The translations under genes and the position numbers were made by a program. From a virus: 64,000 bases of DNA. The stretch lies in IMG/VR virus record IMGVR_UViG_3300024264_000006, positions 83,637-147,636 of that record; one strand, written 5' to 3'. The notes below the pieces were generated by a model. That model ran no database searches and had not been told where the DNA came from. It was given only the letters and a program-made list of their open reading frames with translations. Below, piece after piece: positions 31,902 to 40,165 of this stretch. How positions within the stretch are numbered: position 1 is the first letter of the stretch; every line of letters starts with the position of its first letter.

Positions 31902-32579
31902 TTATACTCCAAATGTTGATGATTTTTCAAGTGCAATAAAATACTCAATGTCAGATTGTACAGACTTGAACTGAGAGATCAACTTCTTAGAGATGTTGAC
32001 TTCAAAGTCCTCGTTGACAATCTTGAGATTGTTCACATTCAATACGAAGTTGAAATCAACTTCATTGTCATACGAACCATCTACGTCAATAGTAAACGCA
32101 TTTGACGTTGCATCCTTAGTATCTAGTACAGAGATTTGAATCGATCCATTATTTGGACGGATACTAATCTCGTTATGTCCTAGTGCCTGAGCTGCACGTT
32201 TAATGCGTCCCAACGTACCATTATCTAGTACGAATTTAACTTCGAATTCCGGTAAGTTTATATCCTTAGACGGAGAAGTTAACATGTCCGGATCAGAGTA
32301 AAAATACTTGACCTTAGAACGTCCAGTAGCATCACCCACAACAACATAATCTTTCTCAAATGAAAGAACAGGTTTATCAACCAGACCTAAAACATTTAAG
32401 AATTCATTGAGATCGTAGATGCCGAACCCTGCTGGAAATTGTTCTGACACAGTAGTACGTGAAAACACGTTACGTGCGACAGATACGGTTCGAACATTGC
32501 TGCCTTCTTCGAAGACGATGTTCGGGTTAATGTTTGCATAGTTCTTAAGAACTGCGAGAGTACGATCAGATAATTCCAT
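31902..32579 (-). CDS. 45: Sliding clamp gp45
   Basis: 225 residues (T4 gp45: 228) with the family's beginning MELSDRTLAVLKNYANINPN and the pattern of two clamp domains (GIYDLNEFLNVLGL; VKFVLDNGTLGRIKRAAQAL). It forms the trimeric ring that tethers gp43 and also activates late transcription with gp55. The ATG at 32579 has AAAAAGG upstream; a GTG at 32588 is less likely. Confidence 0.93.
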   Translation of the reverse strand: MELSDRTLAVLKNYANINPNIVFEEGSNVRTVSVARNVFSRTTVSEQFPAGFGIYDLNEFLNVLGLVDKPVLSFEKDYVVVGDATGRSKVKYFYSDPDMLTSPSKDINLPEFEVKFVLDNGTLGRIKRAAQALGHNEISIRPNNGSIQISVLDTKDATSNAFTIDVDGSYDNEVDFNFVLNVNNLKIVNEDFEVNISKKLISQFKSVQSDIEYFIALEKSSTFGV

Positions 32580-32615
32580 AATATTCACCTTTTTGTTTAT
32601 TTACAAATTACGCAT

Positions 32616-32644
32616 ATGATAACACAATAGACCCTTTGTGTCAA
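32616..32644 (-). promoter_or_regulatory. Sigma70 promoter for gp45
   Basis: Minus strand TTGACA (32644-32639), a 17-base spacer and TATCAT (32621-32616). The -35 box contains the gp46 stop codon. Confidence 0.85.
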
Positions 32645-34365
32645 GCCGCTTCTTTTATTTTACTAAAGTTTTTTTCTTTGACGAACTCAATTCGACGTTG
32701 GAAAGCCGCATCTTCTAGTTCCGCCTTATGAGAAATCACAAACACATTAGTCTCTTCACCAAGTGTGTGTATGATCTTCATCAGGTTGTCCACCCCATCA
32801 TCATCCAGAGATGAATCAAATGTCTCATCAAGGATTAGTAGGTTGGTTGCAACACTGTTCTTCATCTTTGCAATCTGTCTCCATGTAAACAGTAGGGACA
32901 AATCAATACGTTGTTTCTCACCCTCAGAGAATGAGTCATACGAAAAGTTGTCACGGAACCTTGATCGGATAGTCTCATTGAAACTCTCATCCAAATCAAA
33001 GTGTACAAAGAAATCTAGAATCTGTAAGTACTGATTAGTCAGTTGGTTGATGACCGGAAGGTACTGTTTAATAATCTTGGTCTTGATACCAGTGTCACGA
33101 AGTAACTCCGAACTCACCTGTTGGTAAGAATAGTTTTCGTGTAGTTTATATTTCTGATCCTGTTTGGTATCTAATTCTTTATTCAGTCTCATTAGATCGT
33201 CGTTGGCTTCTGCGAGATCACCAGTGTTCTCTGCCATACTCTCTATCTCATTGCGGATACGATCTATGTTACGATTGATTCGTGTGATCGTTTGGTTGTT
33301 GTTGTTTACCACGTTTTGTAATTCGTTGACATCAGTCAACTCCGTGTTTAACTCTTTAAGTTGTGCCTCAAACTCTTCCATCTTACTATGAGATTCGTTC
33401 ATGACATCATTAAGTTCTTTTGCACGTGTCTGTGCATCGGTCTTCTTGGTATCACGTAAGTCCTCATCGATGTCTTGATCGCACGTAGGACATATAGCAT
33501 TGTCCTCAAAGAACTTGGCCTGTTTGACCACAGACTTAATCTCACTCTTAAACGAAGACTGATAGTTGAGTAACTTCTCACGTGACGTGGCGACTTTTTC
33601 TAGTTTCTTCGACAGGTCTTGTTGACGTGTCGTTGCGGTAGACATATTCTCAGTGTTGAAGTCTTGGAGTTCCGCAATCTCCGTGAGTAATACGGTGATC
33701 TCAGATTCTTTCTCCTTACGGTGTGCAGTGTTTAAGGCTGATAAGTCCCGCAAGTATTTCTTCTGTGAATTGATCTTAGTCTTGACAACTTCTATCTTAT
33801 GTGAGTTGTCCTTGATGTCCTCTTTAAGTATAGACATTTTTTCTTTTAATAAGGCATTCATCTTACTGAACATGTTGATGTCAAGTAAGTCTTCGATAAC
33901 CTCACGCCTTGCACCACTACCCAATTGCATAAACGGTACAAAAGAACTTGATCCAAGAACAACAATTTGATGAAACGACTTGTGAGTCAACTTCAGAATG
34001 TTGCGTTCTAGAATCTGTTGATATTCTTTTGCATGAGAGTTCTGATTAATCATGTTGTCATTGGCCCATATCTCAAACACGTTAGGTTTGATACCACGGA
34101 CAATTTTATAATTAACCCCATTAACAGAAAAAAGAACCTCGACCAGTGTGCCTTTCTGATTGACAGAATTGACTAACTGAGACTTGGATATCTTACGATG
34201 GGACTTACCAAAGAGTCCAAACGACAAAGCGTCCAACATCGTAGACTTGCCTGCACCATTGTCTCCCACCACCAACGTGGTAGGTTTTTGGGTCAGGTCA
34301 ATCTCTGTAAAGTTGTTACCAGTGGATAGAAAGTTCTTCCACCTAATCTTCTCAAATTTGATCAT
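32641..34365 (-). CDS. 46: Recombination endonuclease subunit gp46 (SbcC/Rad50-like)
   Basis: 574 residues (T4: 560). Walker A is VVGDNGAGKSTMLDALSFGL (about residues 33-52), then a long coiled coil with a central CPTCDQD zinc hook (about residue 290), then the signature FSEGEKQRIDLSLLF and Walker B NLLILDETFDSSLD. With gp47 it resects ends for recombination-dependent replication and degrades host DNA. No ribosome site is evident; the ATG lies 7 bases past a -10 box. Confidence 0.95.
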   Translation of the reverse strand: MIKFEKIRWKNFLSTGNNFTEIDLTQKPTTLVVGDNGAGKSTMLDALSFGLFGKSHRKISKSQLVNSVNQKGTLVEVLFSVNGVNYKIVRGIKPNVFEIWANDNMINQNSHAKEYQQILERNILKLTHKSFHQIVVLGSSSFVPFMQLGSGARREVIEDLLDINMFSKMNALLKEKMSILKEDIKDNSHKIEVVKTKINSQKKYLRDLSALNTAHRKEKESEITVLLTEIAELQDFNTENMSTATTRQQDLSKKLEKVATSREKLLNYQSSFKSEIKSVVKQAKFFEDNAICPTCDQDIDEDLRDTKKTDAQTRAKELNDVMNESHSKMEEFEAQLKELNTELTDVNELQNVVNNNNQTITRINRNIDRIRNEIESMAENTGDLAEANDDLMRLNKELDTKQDQKYKLHENYSYQQVSSELLRDTGIKTKIIKQYLPVINQLTNQYLQILDFFVHFDLDESFNETIRSRFRDNFSYDSFSEGEKQRIDLSLLFTWRQIAKMKNSVATNLLILDETFDSSLDDDGVDNLMKIIHTLGEETNVFVISHKAELEDAAFQRRIEFVKEKNFSKIKEAA

Positions 34366-34372
34366 AGCGAGT

Positions 34373-34402
34373 ATGTTACCATATTTTATTCATCGTTGTC
34401 AA
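34373..34402 (-). promoter_or_regulatory. Sigma70-type promoter for gp46
   Basis: Minus strand TTGACA (34402-34397), an 18-base spacer and TAACAT (34378-34373). The expected transcription start falls at the gp46 ATG (34365), implying a leaderless or near-leaderless message. Confidence 0.65.
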
Positions 34403-34640
34403 GCTCAAAGTCTTCTTCCATTTTACCACACCAATTACATGGGAAATCTTTTTCTACACCCATCAAGGCATCTTCTACCTTACAGTAGTGTTCCCAAAAT
34501 CCCTTGGGGGCATTGAATCCATCATTAAAACCTAGTCCCACATCCTTCTCCTTTCGAAAAATTTTGTCGTAGTTATCACGATACTTTTCACTTGTTTTAG
34601 AAACAATAGCATCACCAGTAATGTCGTTTTTTGCAGCCAT
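34386..34640 (-). CDS. Conserved hypothetical protein between gp47 and gp46
   Basis: 84 residues: KNDITGDAIVSKTSEKYRDN..IF near the start, a pattern I associate with marine T4-like phages, and a single CNWCGK zinc-knuckle-like pair with FPC before it at the C-terminus. It begins in a TAATG overlap with the gp47 stop, so it is cotranslated with the nuclease complex. Could be a small accessory; function unknown. Confidence 0.7.
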   Translation of the reverse strand: MAAKNDITGDAIVSKTSEKYRDNYDKIFRKEKDVGLGFNDGFNAPKGFWEHYCKVEDALMGVEKDFPCNWCGKMEEDFELDNDE

Positions 34641-35704
34641 TACATTACCTCCAGTTGTTGCGCCTCAACCATGAGGGTAGAGATTTCTTGTTTGATTCGA
34701 GCTTTGTCTAGGTCAGTTTGTACTGCATCAATATAGTCCATGACTAGAGTCTCTGTGTCTTCTACAGAAACGGCTTGGTCATCTACACTAGAACCTAAGA
34801 AGTCTTTGAAGTCTTCTACAATCTTCAGTTCATGTATGTTACAGTTCTGTACACGATCAACGAAACGTTCAAACTCATATGCATCACCCTTGTTAACAAC
34901 AACGATCTTAACGAACTTGTTGTCTAGGTATCGCATGTCCTTGAACTTGAAGTTACCCATCTGTTCATGATCATAATAAATCTTCTCGTAGATTTTGATA
35001 GGATTTTGTACAGGTGTCAGTTCTCTTGTTTCAGTATCAAGAATATGGAAGTACTTATTATCACCACAGTCGTTCCAAAAGAACTCCATCTGTGCACCAA
35101 GGTAATGTATGTTATCCTTACTAGACCTTGTGTGGAAGTGTCCGGTCAGAACCATATCAAAGTTCTCAAAGTGTTTTGGTGACATACCATCATGACAGAA
35201 CAAACCACGATCCATCTCAAATCCAGCCAACTCTAAGTGTGCGCCAACCACGGACGCCTTGCATGACTTAAGGAATTCTAAAGTGTCACTTTCGTTTTCC
35301 TGATTTATCCAAGGAACCAAGGCAACATCTAGTTCACCATACTTGACAACCTTTGGTTCCATAACAAGATTCACTTCGTTCATGTAGTGACCCTGTAGTT
35401 CCTTCAGTGCGTTAAGTTCGTTAGTGTTCTTGAAATAAGTGTCATGGTTGCCAGGAATAATGTCCATAGTGATACCATATTGACGCAACCTCTCTAAAAA
35501 GATTTTACGGTTGTGACTCAAGGCCTTGAAGTTGATTGTCTTACGGTTGTCGTAGTAATCACCAAGGTGTAGTATGTGTTTGATGTCATTCTCTAACAAA
35601 TATGGAAAGAACACGTCCCGATAGAAACGTTCCTGATAGTCCATAAAAATGTCAGACGAATTACGACACCCACAGTGAGTGTCATTAAGTATTGCTATCT
35701 TCAT
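34640..35704 (-). CDS. 47: Recombination endonuclease subunit gp47 (Mre11/SbcD-like)
   Basis: 354 residues (T4: 339). Phosphoesterase motifs in order: NDTHCG (about 7-12), LHLGDYYDNR, IPGNHDTYFKN, VGAHLE and LTGHFHTR. All metal-binding His, Asp and Asn are present. It is the nuclease partner of gp46. The promoter is 31 bases upstream and the leader lacks a strong ribosome site. Confidence 0.95.
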   Translation of the reverse strand: MKIAILNDTHCGCRNSSDIFMDYQERFYRDVFFPYLLENDIKHILHLGDYYDNRKTINFKALSHNRKIFLERLRQYGITMDIIPGNHDTYFKNTNELNALKELQGHYMNEVNLVMEPKVVKYGELDVALVPWINQENESDTLEFLKSCKASVVGAHLELAGFEMDRGLFCHDGMSPKHFENFDMVLTGHFHTRSSKDNIHYLGAQMEFFWNDCGDNKYFHILDTETRELTPVQNPIKIYEKIYYDHEQMGNFKFKDMRYLDNKFVKIVVVNKGDAYEFERFVDRVQNCNIHELKIVEDFKDFLGSSVDDQAVSVEDTETLVMDYIDAVQTDLDKARIKQEISTLMVEAQQLEVM

Positions 35705-35734
35705 AAATTAAACCGAATTTATATAAATGCACCC

Positions 35735-35763
35735 ATGATACCAGATGCGGAAGGAGTTGTCAA
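35735..35763 (-). promoter_or_regulatory. Sigma70 promoter for gp47
   Basis: Minus strand TTGACA (35763-35758), a 17-base spacer and TATCAT (35740-35735). The -35 overlaps the stop of the preceding oxygenase gene. Confidence 0.85.
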
Positions 35764-36317
35764 GCCCTTTCTAAATTACCTGAAACAGTGACACGAAGTT
35801 CATCACTAGTGTAAAATGGATAGACACAATGTTTTAGTTTAGATGGAAACATAAACATCTTATTGTTATACAACTTGTCTACCGGAATAAATTTCTCACA
35901 CAGATCACCATACATGTTGGCAAACTGAAAAGAAAAGTGTCCAGAACAAGATGCACTAGTGTCCGGATACATGTTAAGTTCGTCCTCAATATCATACGGG
36001 ACATCCACAAACATTACAAATGATAGATCGCCTCCGTGTCGGTGTGGCGGATTGAACTCATGTTTAGCCATAAGGTTAACCCACAAGTCCACCATGTTCC
36101 ACTTACCTTTTTGCCACCCGTGGGCGGTCTGTTCCACGTAGTTCCTAACATTACTACGGCAACTTTCTAGTAGATACTCTCGTTTTATATTACCCGCAAG
36201 TGCACTGTTATAAGGTTTTAAATCTTCGTAGTGTGCGGATTCCAATTTGACTGCATTCATTACATCCTTGGGAACAACAGTCTCTACATATTCACTATCA
36301 ACTAGGGTCTTTATCAT
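35760..36317 (-). CDS. 2-oxoglutarate/Fe(II) oxygenase, TIGR02466-like
   Basis: 185 residues. WVNLMAKHEFNPPHRHGGDLS contains the H-x-H/D-type metal site, and MFMFPSKLKHCVYPFYTSDE contains the distal His followed by LRVTVSGN, the pattern of the phage and marine 2OG-FeII_Oxy_5 proteins. Substrate unknown. Overlaps the gp55 stop by 20 bases. Confidence 0.75.
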   Translation of the reverse strand: MIKTLVDSEYVETVVPKDVMNAVKLESAHYEDLKPYNSALAGNIKREYLLESCRSNVRNYVEQTAHGWQKGKWNMVDLWVNLMAKHEFNPPHRHGGDLSFVMFVDVPYDIEDELNMYPDTSASCSGHFSFQFANMYGDLCEKFIPVDKLYNNKMFMFPSKLKHCVYPFYTSDELRVTVSGNLERA

Positions 36318-36924
36318 CTACTAAAAAATCCGTTAGGTCTGAGTCTACTTTGACAGTTCTGCGTTTGCGCTTCTTCTGTTCATTTACATATTCTTTGAAT
36401 TCCGCATCAGCACCTTTCACTTGATCAATGCGATAACGTAAAGTTTCTACGAATGGAATAATATTAGAGTAATCTCTTTCCTGATTGCTAGCATGACCAT
36501 CAAGGAATGACTCTACACCAGCTTCAGTGATATACTTCATCTTGATGTCTTGTTGTTTCTTTTCCTTCTGTATCCTACGCAAGAATGCATACCATGATAT
36601 CTGTGTAAAGTAAGCAAACGCATTGGGTAGTCCGGTACGTGTTGCAGTCTTGATATCATAGTTCTCAATTGCCTTGAGACAGTTCTCTACCGCATCCATC
36701 ACCATCTCTTCACGATAAGTGTACCGGACGAAGTTTGCTTTATGGGATAACCCCTGACAAATCTTCAGAAAACATTCTGCGATATAGTTTGGCACAACAG
36801 GTTTGGGGTCTCCTTTCTTTTCACACCATTCTACTCGTTGACAGTATTCAACAACAGCTTCAGAAAATTGTCTGTTGTTAACGTAATGTGGTTTATCTTT
36901 TGGTTTGATTTTTTGCTTAGTCAC
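36298..36924 (-). CDS. 55: Late-transcription sigma factor gp55
   Basis: 208 residues (T4: 185). The region from HYVNNRQFSEAVVEYC and the sigma-2-like helices (YREEMVMDAVENCLKAIENY, NAFAYFTQISWYAFLRRIQK) match gp55. It directs RNA polymerase to TATAAATA boxes, several of which are present here, with loaded gp45 as activator. It starts at GTG 36924, six bases after AGGAG. Confidence 0.9.
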   Translation of the reverse strand: MTKQKIKPKDKPHYVNNRQFSEAVVEYCQRVEWCEKKGDPKPVVPNYIAECFLKICQGLSHKANFVRYTYREEMVMDAVENCLKAIENYDIKTATRTGLPNAFAYFTQISWYAFLRRIQKEKKQQDIKMKYITEAGVESFLDGHASNQERDYSNIIPFVETLRYRIDQVKGADAEFKEYVNEQKKRKRRTVKVDSDLTDFLVDDKDPS

Positions 36925-36946
36925 AAAGTACTCCTAAATTTCACGT

Positions 36947-36976
36947 ATTATACCTTATTGGGGGTAGGTATGGCAA
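36947..36976 (-). promoter_or_regulatory. Sigma70-type promoter for gp55
   Basis: Minus strand TTGCCA (36976-36971), an 18-base spacer and TATAAT (36952-36947), within the last codons and stop of the cytidylyltransferase-like gene. Confidence 0.75.
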
Positions 36977-37379
36977 GTGAAGAAACCCTTCGGCGTAGGT
37001 CAGATGTTGAAAACCTATGGTCTCTTCGGTTAAAATAAATTTCAATACCACGAGCAGCACACGTTGCACGGCCTGTGAATTTCTTATCCTTATATTCCGC
37101 ACCTATAATTCTTACATCAAAGTCAAACATTTTAAGGATATCTTCCAAGTCCTGTTCTGTTTGATAGGGAATAATTTCGTCAACATATTTAATCGCCTGT
37201 AGTTGCGTCCATCTTTCAACTAACGTTTGTACGGGTGGATTCTTTTCAGGTCTATCTGAGGAAGGGTCAACTTGTAGGGCACAAACCAAATAATCACATT
37301 GACCTTTGGCTTCTCTCAACATAGAGACATGACCAGCATGAAGTAAATCAAACGTGCTCGCAGTAAATCCTGTAATCAT
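36948..37379 (-). CDS. Cytidylyltransferase-like protein
   Basis: 143 residues with GFTASTFDLLHAGHVSMLRE (HxGH nucleotide-binding motif at about residues 14-17) and FSTSDLRRRV, which stands for the family's 'iSTT.I..R'. The closest type is glycerol-3-phosphate cytidylyltransferase. It would activate a small phosphorylated alcohol with CTP, possibly for glycan or lipid remodelling, in line with the sugar genes at 15393-17454. Confidence 0.82.
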   Translation of the reverse strand: MITGFTASTFDLLHAGHVSMLREAKGQCDYLVCALQVDPSSDRPEKNPPVQTLVERWTQLQAIKYVDEIIPYQTEQDLEDILKMFDFDVRIIGAEYKDKKFTGRATCAARGIEIYFNRRDHRFSTSDLRRRVSSLAIPTPNKV

Positions 37380-37386
37380 AATATCC

Positions 37387-37806
37387 TCAACAAAAAAATG
37401 TAACTACCAATCTATCTATAGGGAAGCCTTCGGGTCTGTGTAAGTCGTTCCCATTGTACTGAATCAGTTTCCCAGTCTTGTACTCATGGACAACACCATC
37501 TACCTCAGTACCACATCCCCTTGCACCACGTAGATATATAACTCCAGCGTGATCGTATTTATCTCTATGTACTATAGGTTCCCAATCTGGGTCACCATCG
37601 TGTTTATGAAAGTAGAGAGAGTTAGGTCTCTTTCCAATGGCGTCATGTATATCTTCGGTCAATTCACTCATTTCGGCCACATTGAGTGTCCGGAGTCCCT
37701 TGAACCTTCCCGCCTGAGGAACTTCTTCACAAGTGTAGTATGGTAAACTATCTGCAAACTCAAGAACTTCATCTAGGTCTTTTATAAAATTTTCAACAAT
37801 TATCAT
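37387..37806 (-). CDS. 2-oxoglutarate/Fe(II) oxygenase-like protein, short
   Basis: 139 residues. PIVHRDKYDHAGVIYLRGAR gives H-x-D at the start of the barrel, and GKLIQYNGNDLHRPEGFPID gives the distal His with an Arg two residues after PID (IDRLVVTFF). This is a compact oxygenase fold resembling DUF6445-type proteins. Substrate unknown. A plus-strand promoter begins 8 bases outside its start. Confidence 0.65.
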   Translation of the reverse strand: MIIVENFIKDLDEVLEFADSLPYYTCEEVPQAGRFKGLRTLNVAEMSELTEDIHDAIGKRPNSLYFHKHDGDPDWEPIVHRDKYDHAGVIYLRGARGCGTEVDGVVHEYKTGKLIQYNGNDLHRPEGFPIDRLVVTFFC

Positions 37807-37813
37807 TTAGTGC

Positions 37814-37842
37814 TTGCCAGATTTTAAAATCCATGATATAAT
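37814..37842 (+). promoter_or_regulatory. Plus-strand sigma70-type promoter, antisense to the uvsW operon
   Basis: TTGCCA (37814-37819), a 17-base spacer and TATAAT (37837-37842) on the plus strand, preceded by GTGC as the other promoters are by CGC. Transcripts would run antisense to 37875-40163. No plus-strand gene of meaningful length follows. Confidence 0.55.
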
Positions 37843-37874
37843 AAGAGCTCCTCTGCGGGAAAGTGAATATATAC

Positions 37875-38237
37875 CTAATGAATTTGAGGATTCTTCGGAA
37901 AATTAACTACATTAGAACCTGAGTCACGCATCTCCATCTCATGTTCATGTGACAGTCTTGAAGTCTCGGCATACATTTCTTCTAGAGCCTTCTCCCATTC
38001 AAGTTGTAAATCTTCTGGAGGGTTCGCATACGAAACAATATGTTCCGCACGAATAACACTTACGGATTCTGGACGGTCTTGATAGACCATAAAATTCTTA
38101 AACGTGTAGTATTTGTATCCGTCTTGTTCCTTAGAAATTAGACGTAACGCATTGCGTACAGGAATTTCGAATTCATTGTCCTCTAAAACTTCACATACTA
38201 CTTCATCGCCAGTTGTCAACTTAAGTTGTTTAATCAT
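37875..38237 (-). CDS. Sm-like conserved hypothetical protein next to uvsW
   Basis: 120 residues: LKLTTGDEVVCEVLEDNEFE followed by VRNALRLI and YYTFKNFMVYQ, a short Sm-type barrel that I associate with T4-like phages beside uvsY/uvsW, then a charged C-terminal helix. RNA or protein binding is inferred from the fold only. It overlaps the uvsW stop in an ATGA junction. Confidence 0.65.
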   Translation of the reverse strand: MIKQLKLTTGDEVVCEVLEDNEFEIPVRNALRLISKEQDGYKYYTFKNFMVYQDRPESVSVIRAEHIVSYANPPEDLQLEWEKALEEMYAETSRLSHEHEMEMRDSGSNVVNFPKNPQIH

Positions 38238-39733
38238 GACTTATCCTTTAGATTAATTGGGAAAATTTTATATTTAAAACCTTCTCTACTATATATCTTT
38301 ATTCTTTCAGCAGAATGTTTCAGGGTGAAATTCCGATAACCTCTACAATGTAGATCATCTGATATATCATAAAGGTTAGTAGCAACCCCATTGTCACTTT
38401 TTCGTAACCCTCTACCGATAGACTGAAGTACCTTAACTTGTGATTTACTTGGAGAAGCAAAGACAATATTATGGAGATTCCTAATATTAATCCCAGTAGA
38501 AAAAGTTCCAAGGCTTGCAACGATGATAGCATTTTTTTGACCCTCTACGATACCACGTATCTGTTCTCTATCTGAAGCATCAACTTCACCGGACACATAA
38601 AATACTTTTCGATTTTCCTCAGATTCTCTTTTTATTAGATCATATAAAACTTTACCGTGTTTTTCTACAAACTGAAACAGCACCAGAGTGTTGCCTTCTT
38701 GATCCAAAGTAAGTCTCTTTATGAATTGATTTCTTCTCTCATTAGTTACTATATATTCAATTTCTTCTTGATAGGTTTTGCCTTTCATTTTGACGCATTC
38801 GTCATTGTGATATCTTAGTAACAATACTTTGATATCTAAGTCTGCGAGTTGATTGTCCTCTTGTAGTTTTACTGTGGTAGTGACCTTGAACACGGGCCCG
38901 AAAAGACCTTCAAGTACAAGTTTGTTCGTTTCAGTACCATCAAGTGTACCTGTAGTACCGATACGATATCTAGCATTGACACACTTATCCATGAGAGTGC
39001 CTAAAGATTTGGCTTTAAATAGATGTACCTCATCCCCAAAAACACAATGGAAATCTTCAAACCATTCTCTACCAAATTTGTAGATAGATTGCCACGTAGA
39101 TATAATTATCCTCTTGTCGGTAGTCTTGTCCTTACCTGAGTAGATCATGTGGCACTGATTCTCTACGTCATATCCGTAGTCTCTGAAGTCTTTATACATC
39201 TGTTCTACTAAAGAGGTTGTTGGTACTACAACAAGAATCTTTCCATTCTCGTTCTTCTCAATCCATCTCATTACATTATAAATGATAAATGATTTACCGG
39301 AACCCGTAGGTGATAGAAGAATTGCACGTTTGTTCTCAATGCTGTGAGATACGGCCTCGTACTGATAGTCGTAAGGTTCGAAAGGCGCTTTGAGGTTTCC
39401 AAGGAACTTCACCAAGTCTGGGTGGGATATCTTGTTCTTTGCGTTTGGTGTTCCCCACTCATAGGAGTCTATGATTTGTAGGGGATAGAATCGGTCTCCG
39501 CAAAATTTACGTAGTTGGGTATACAGACCGACATGAATCTGTTTGGTGACTTGATTATAGAGTTTGATCTTACCATCCCACTGGCGTCTCTTAAAGGCAG
39601 GCATAAACTTATGGCCCGGCACAAAGAAAGAGAAGTACTCACGTAACTCTTGTTCCTGTGAAGGGTTAGATTCTACTGCCATGTAAGAGTTGCTAAGCAT
39701 CTTAACTCTTATAGTGTTATCCGCCGGATTCAA
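38234..39733 (-). CDS. uvsW: UvsW helicase
   Basis: 499 residues (T4: 503). Superfamily 2 helicase: Walker A LLSPTGSGKSF (about residue 138), VVVPTTSLVEQ, DEVH box in CVFGDEVHLF, motif VSGEVDASDREQ, then FSTGINIRNLH and SIGRGLRKS. It unwinds R-loops and branched DNA and reverses forks. The start appears to be TTG 39733, with GGAG 5 bases upstream: the residues IRVKM at 8-12 align with IKVHF near the T4 start. Overlaps uvsY by 17 bases. Confidence 0.95.
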   Translation of the reverse strand: MNPADNTIRVKMLSNSYMAVESNPSQEQELREYFSFFVPGHKFMPAFKRRQWDGKIKLYNQVTKQIHVGLYTQLRKFCGDRFYPLQIIDSYEWGTPNAKNKISHPDLVKFLGNLKAPFEPYDYQYEAVSHSIENKRAILLSPTGSGKSFIIYNVMRWIEKNENGKILVVVPTTSLVEQMYKDFRDYGYDVENQCHMIYSGKDKTTDKRIIISTWQSIYKFGREWFEDFHCVFGDEVHLFKAKSLGTLMDKCVNARYRIGTTGTLDGTETNKLVLEGLFGPVFKVTTTVKLQEDNQLADLDIKVLLLRYHNDECVKMKGKTYQEEIEYIVTNERRNQFIKRLTLDQEGNTLVLFQFVEKHGKVLYDLIKRESEENRKVFYVSGEVDASDREQIRGIVEGQKNAIIVASLGTFSTGINIRNLHNIVFASPSKSQVKVLQSIGRGLRKSDNGVATNLYDISDDLHCRGYRNFTLKHSAERIKIYSREGFKYKIFPINLKDKS

Positions 39734-40163
39734 GTCTTCTCCAATCTATAATGTTCTTGATGGTAGAGTGTCTCCATCTCAAAGTCTGAATGATTTCTTC
39801 TAGAGTACTTATAGTAACTTTAAGGTACTCTACTTTCTCTTCTGACTTCTGGATGTCTGTGTCCGCATCAGCCATTTTCTCTTTCATGGCTTTAGTCGGT
39901 AGGTTACCCTCAAAGGGATCATACTGCCAGTTTTTAGTGTTGATATCCTCTTGGGACATCTTACCTTCGTAATACATAAACTTATCTTTGAACAGATTCC
40001 GTTGGGAATGTTCAGCACGTTTTAGTTGTAACTTGGTAAGAGATAGGTACTGCAAATATTTTGCATGTAACTTCGATGTCGCTATAGAGGTATCATCTAG
40101 TTTATATCTGTCAATTTCCGCATCGGTTTTCCATTCATTCAAAATAGACTCAAGGTCTAACAT
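39717..40163 (-). CDS. uvsY: UvsY recombination mediator
   Basis: 148 residues (T4: 137). All-helical with LHAKYLQYLSLTKLQLKRAE, YYEGKMSQED and C-terminal ETISTL..I..LRWR-type helix (WRHSTIKNIIDWRR), matching UvsY in T4-like phages. It loads UvsX onto SSB-covered DNA. Immediately upstream of uvsW, as in T4. Confidence 0.9.
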   Translation of the reverse strand: MLDLESILNEWKTDAEIDRYKLDDTSIATSKLHAKYLQYLSLTKLQLKRAEHSQRNLFKDKFMYYEGKMSQEDINTKNWQYDPFEGNLPTKAMKEKMADADTDIQKSEEKVEYLKVTISTLEEIIQTLRWRHSTIKNIIDWRRLESGG

Positions 40164-40165
40164 AA

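Noticed and set aside
37852-37920. 19-codon GTG peptide behind the plus-strand promoter at 37814
   Set aside because: Too short and without composition or conservation evidence; the transcript is better viewed as a possible antisense RNA.
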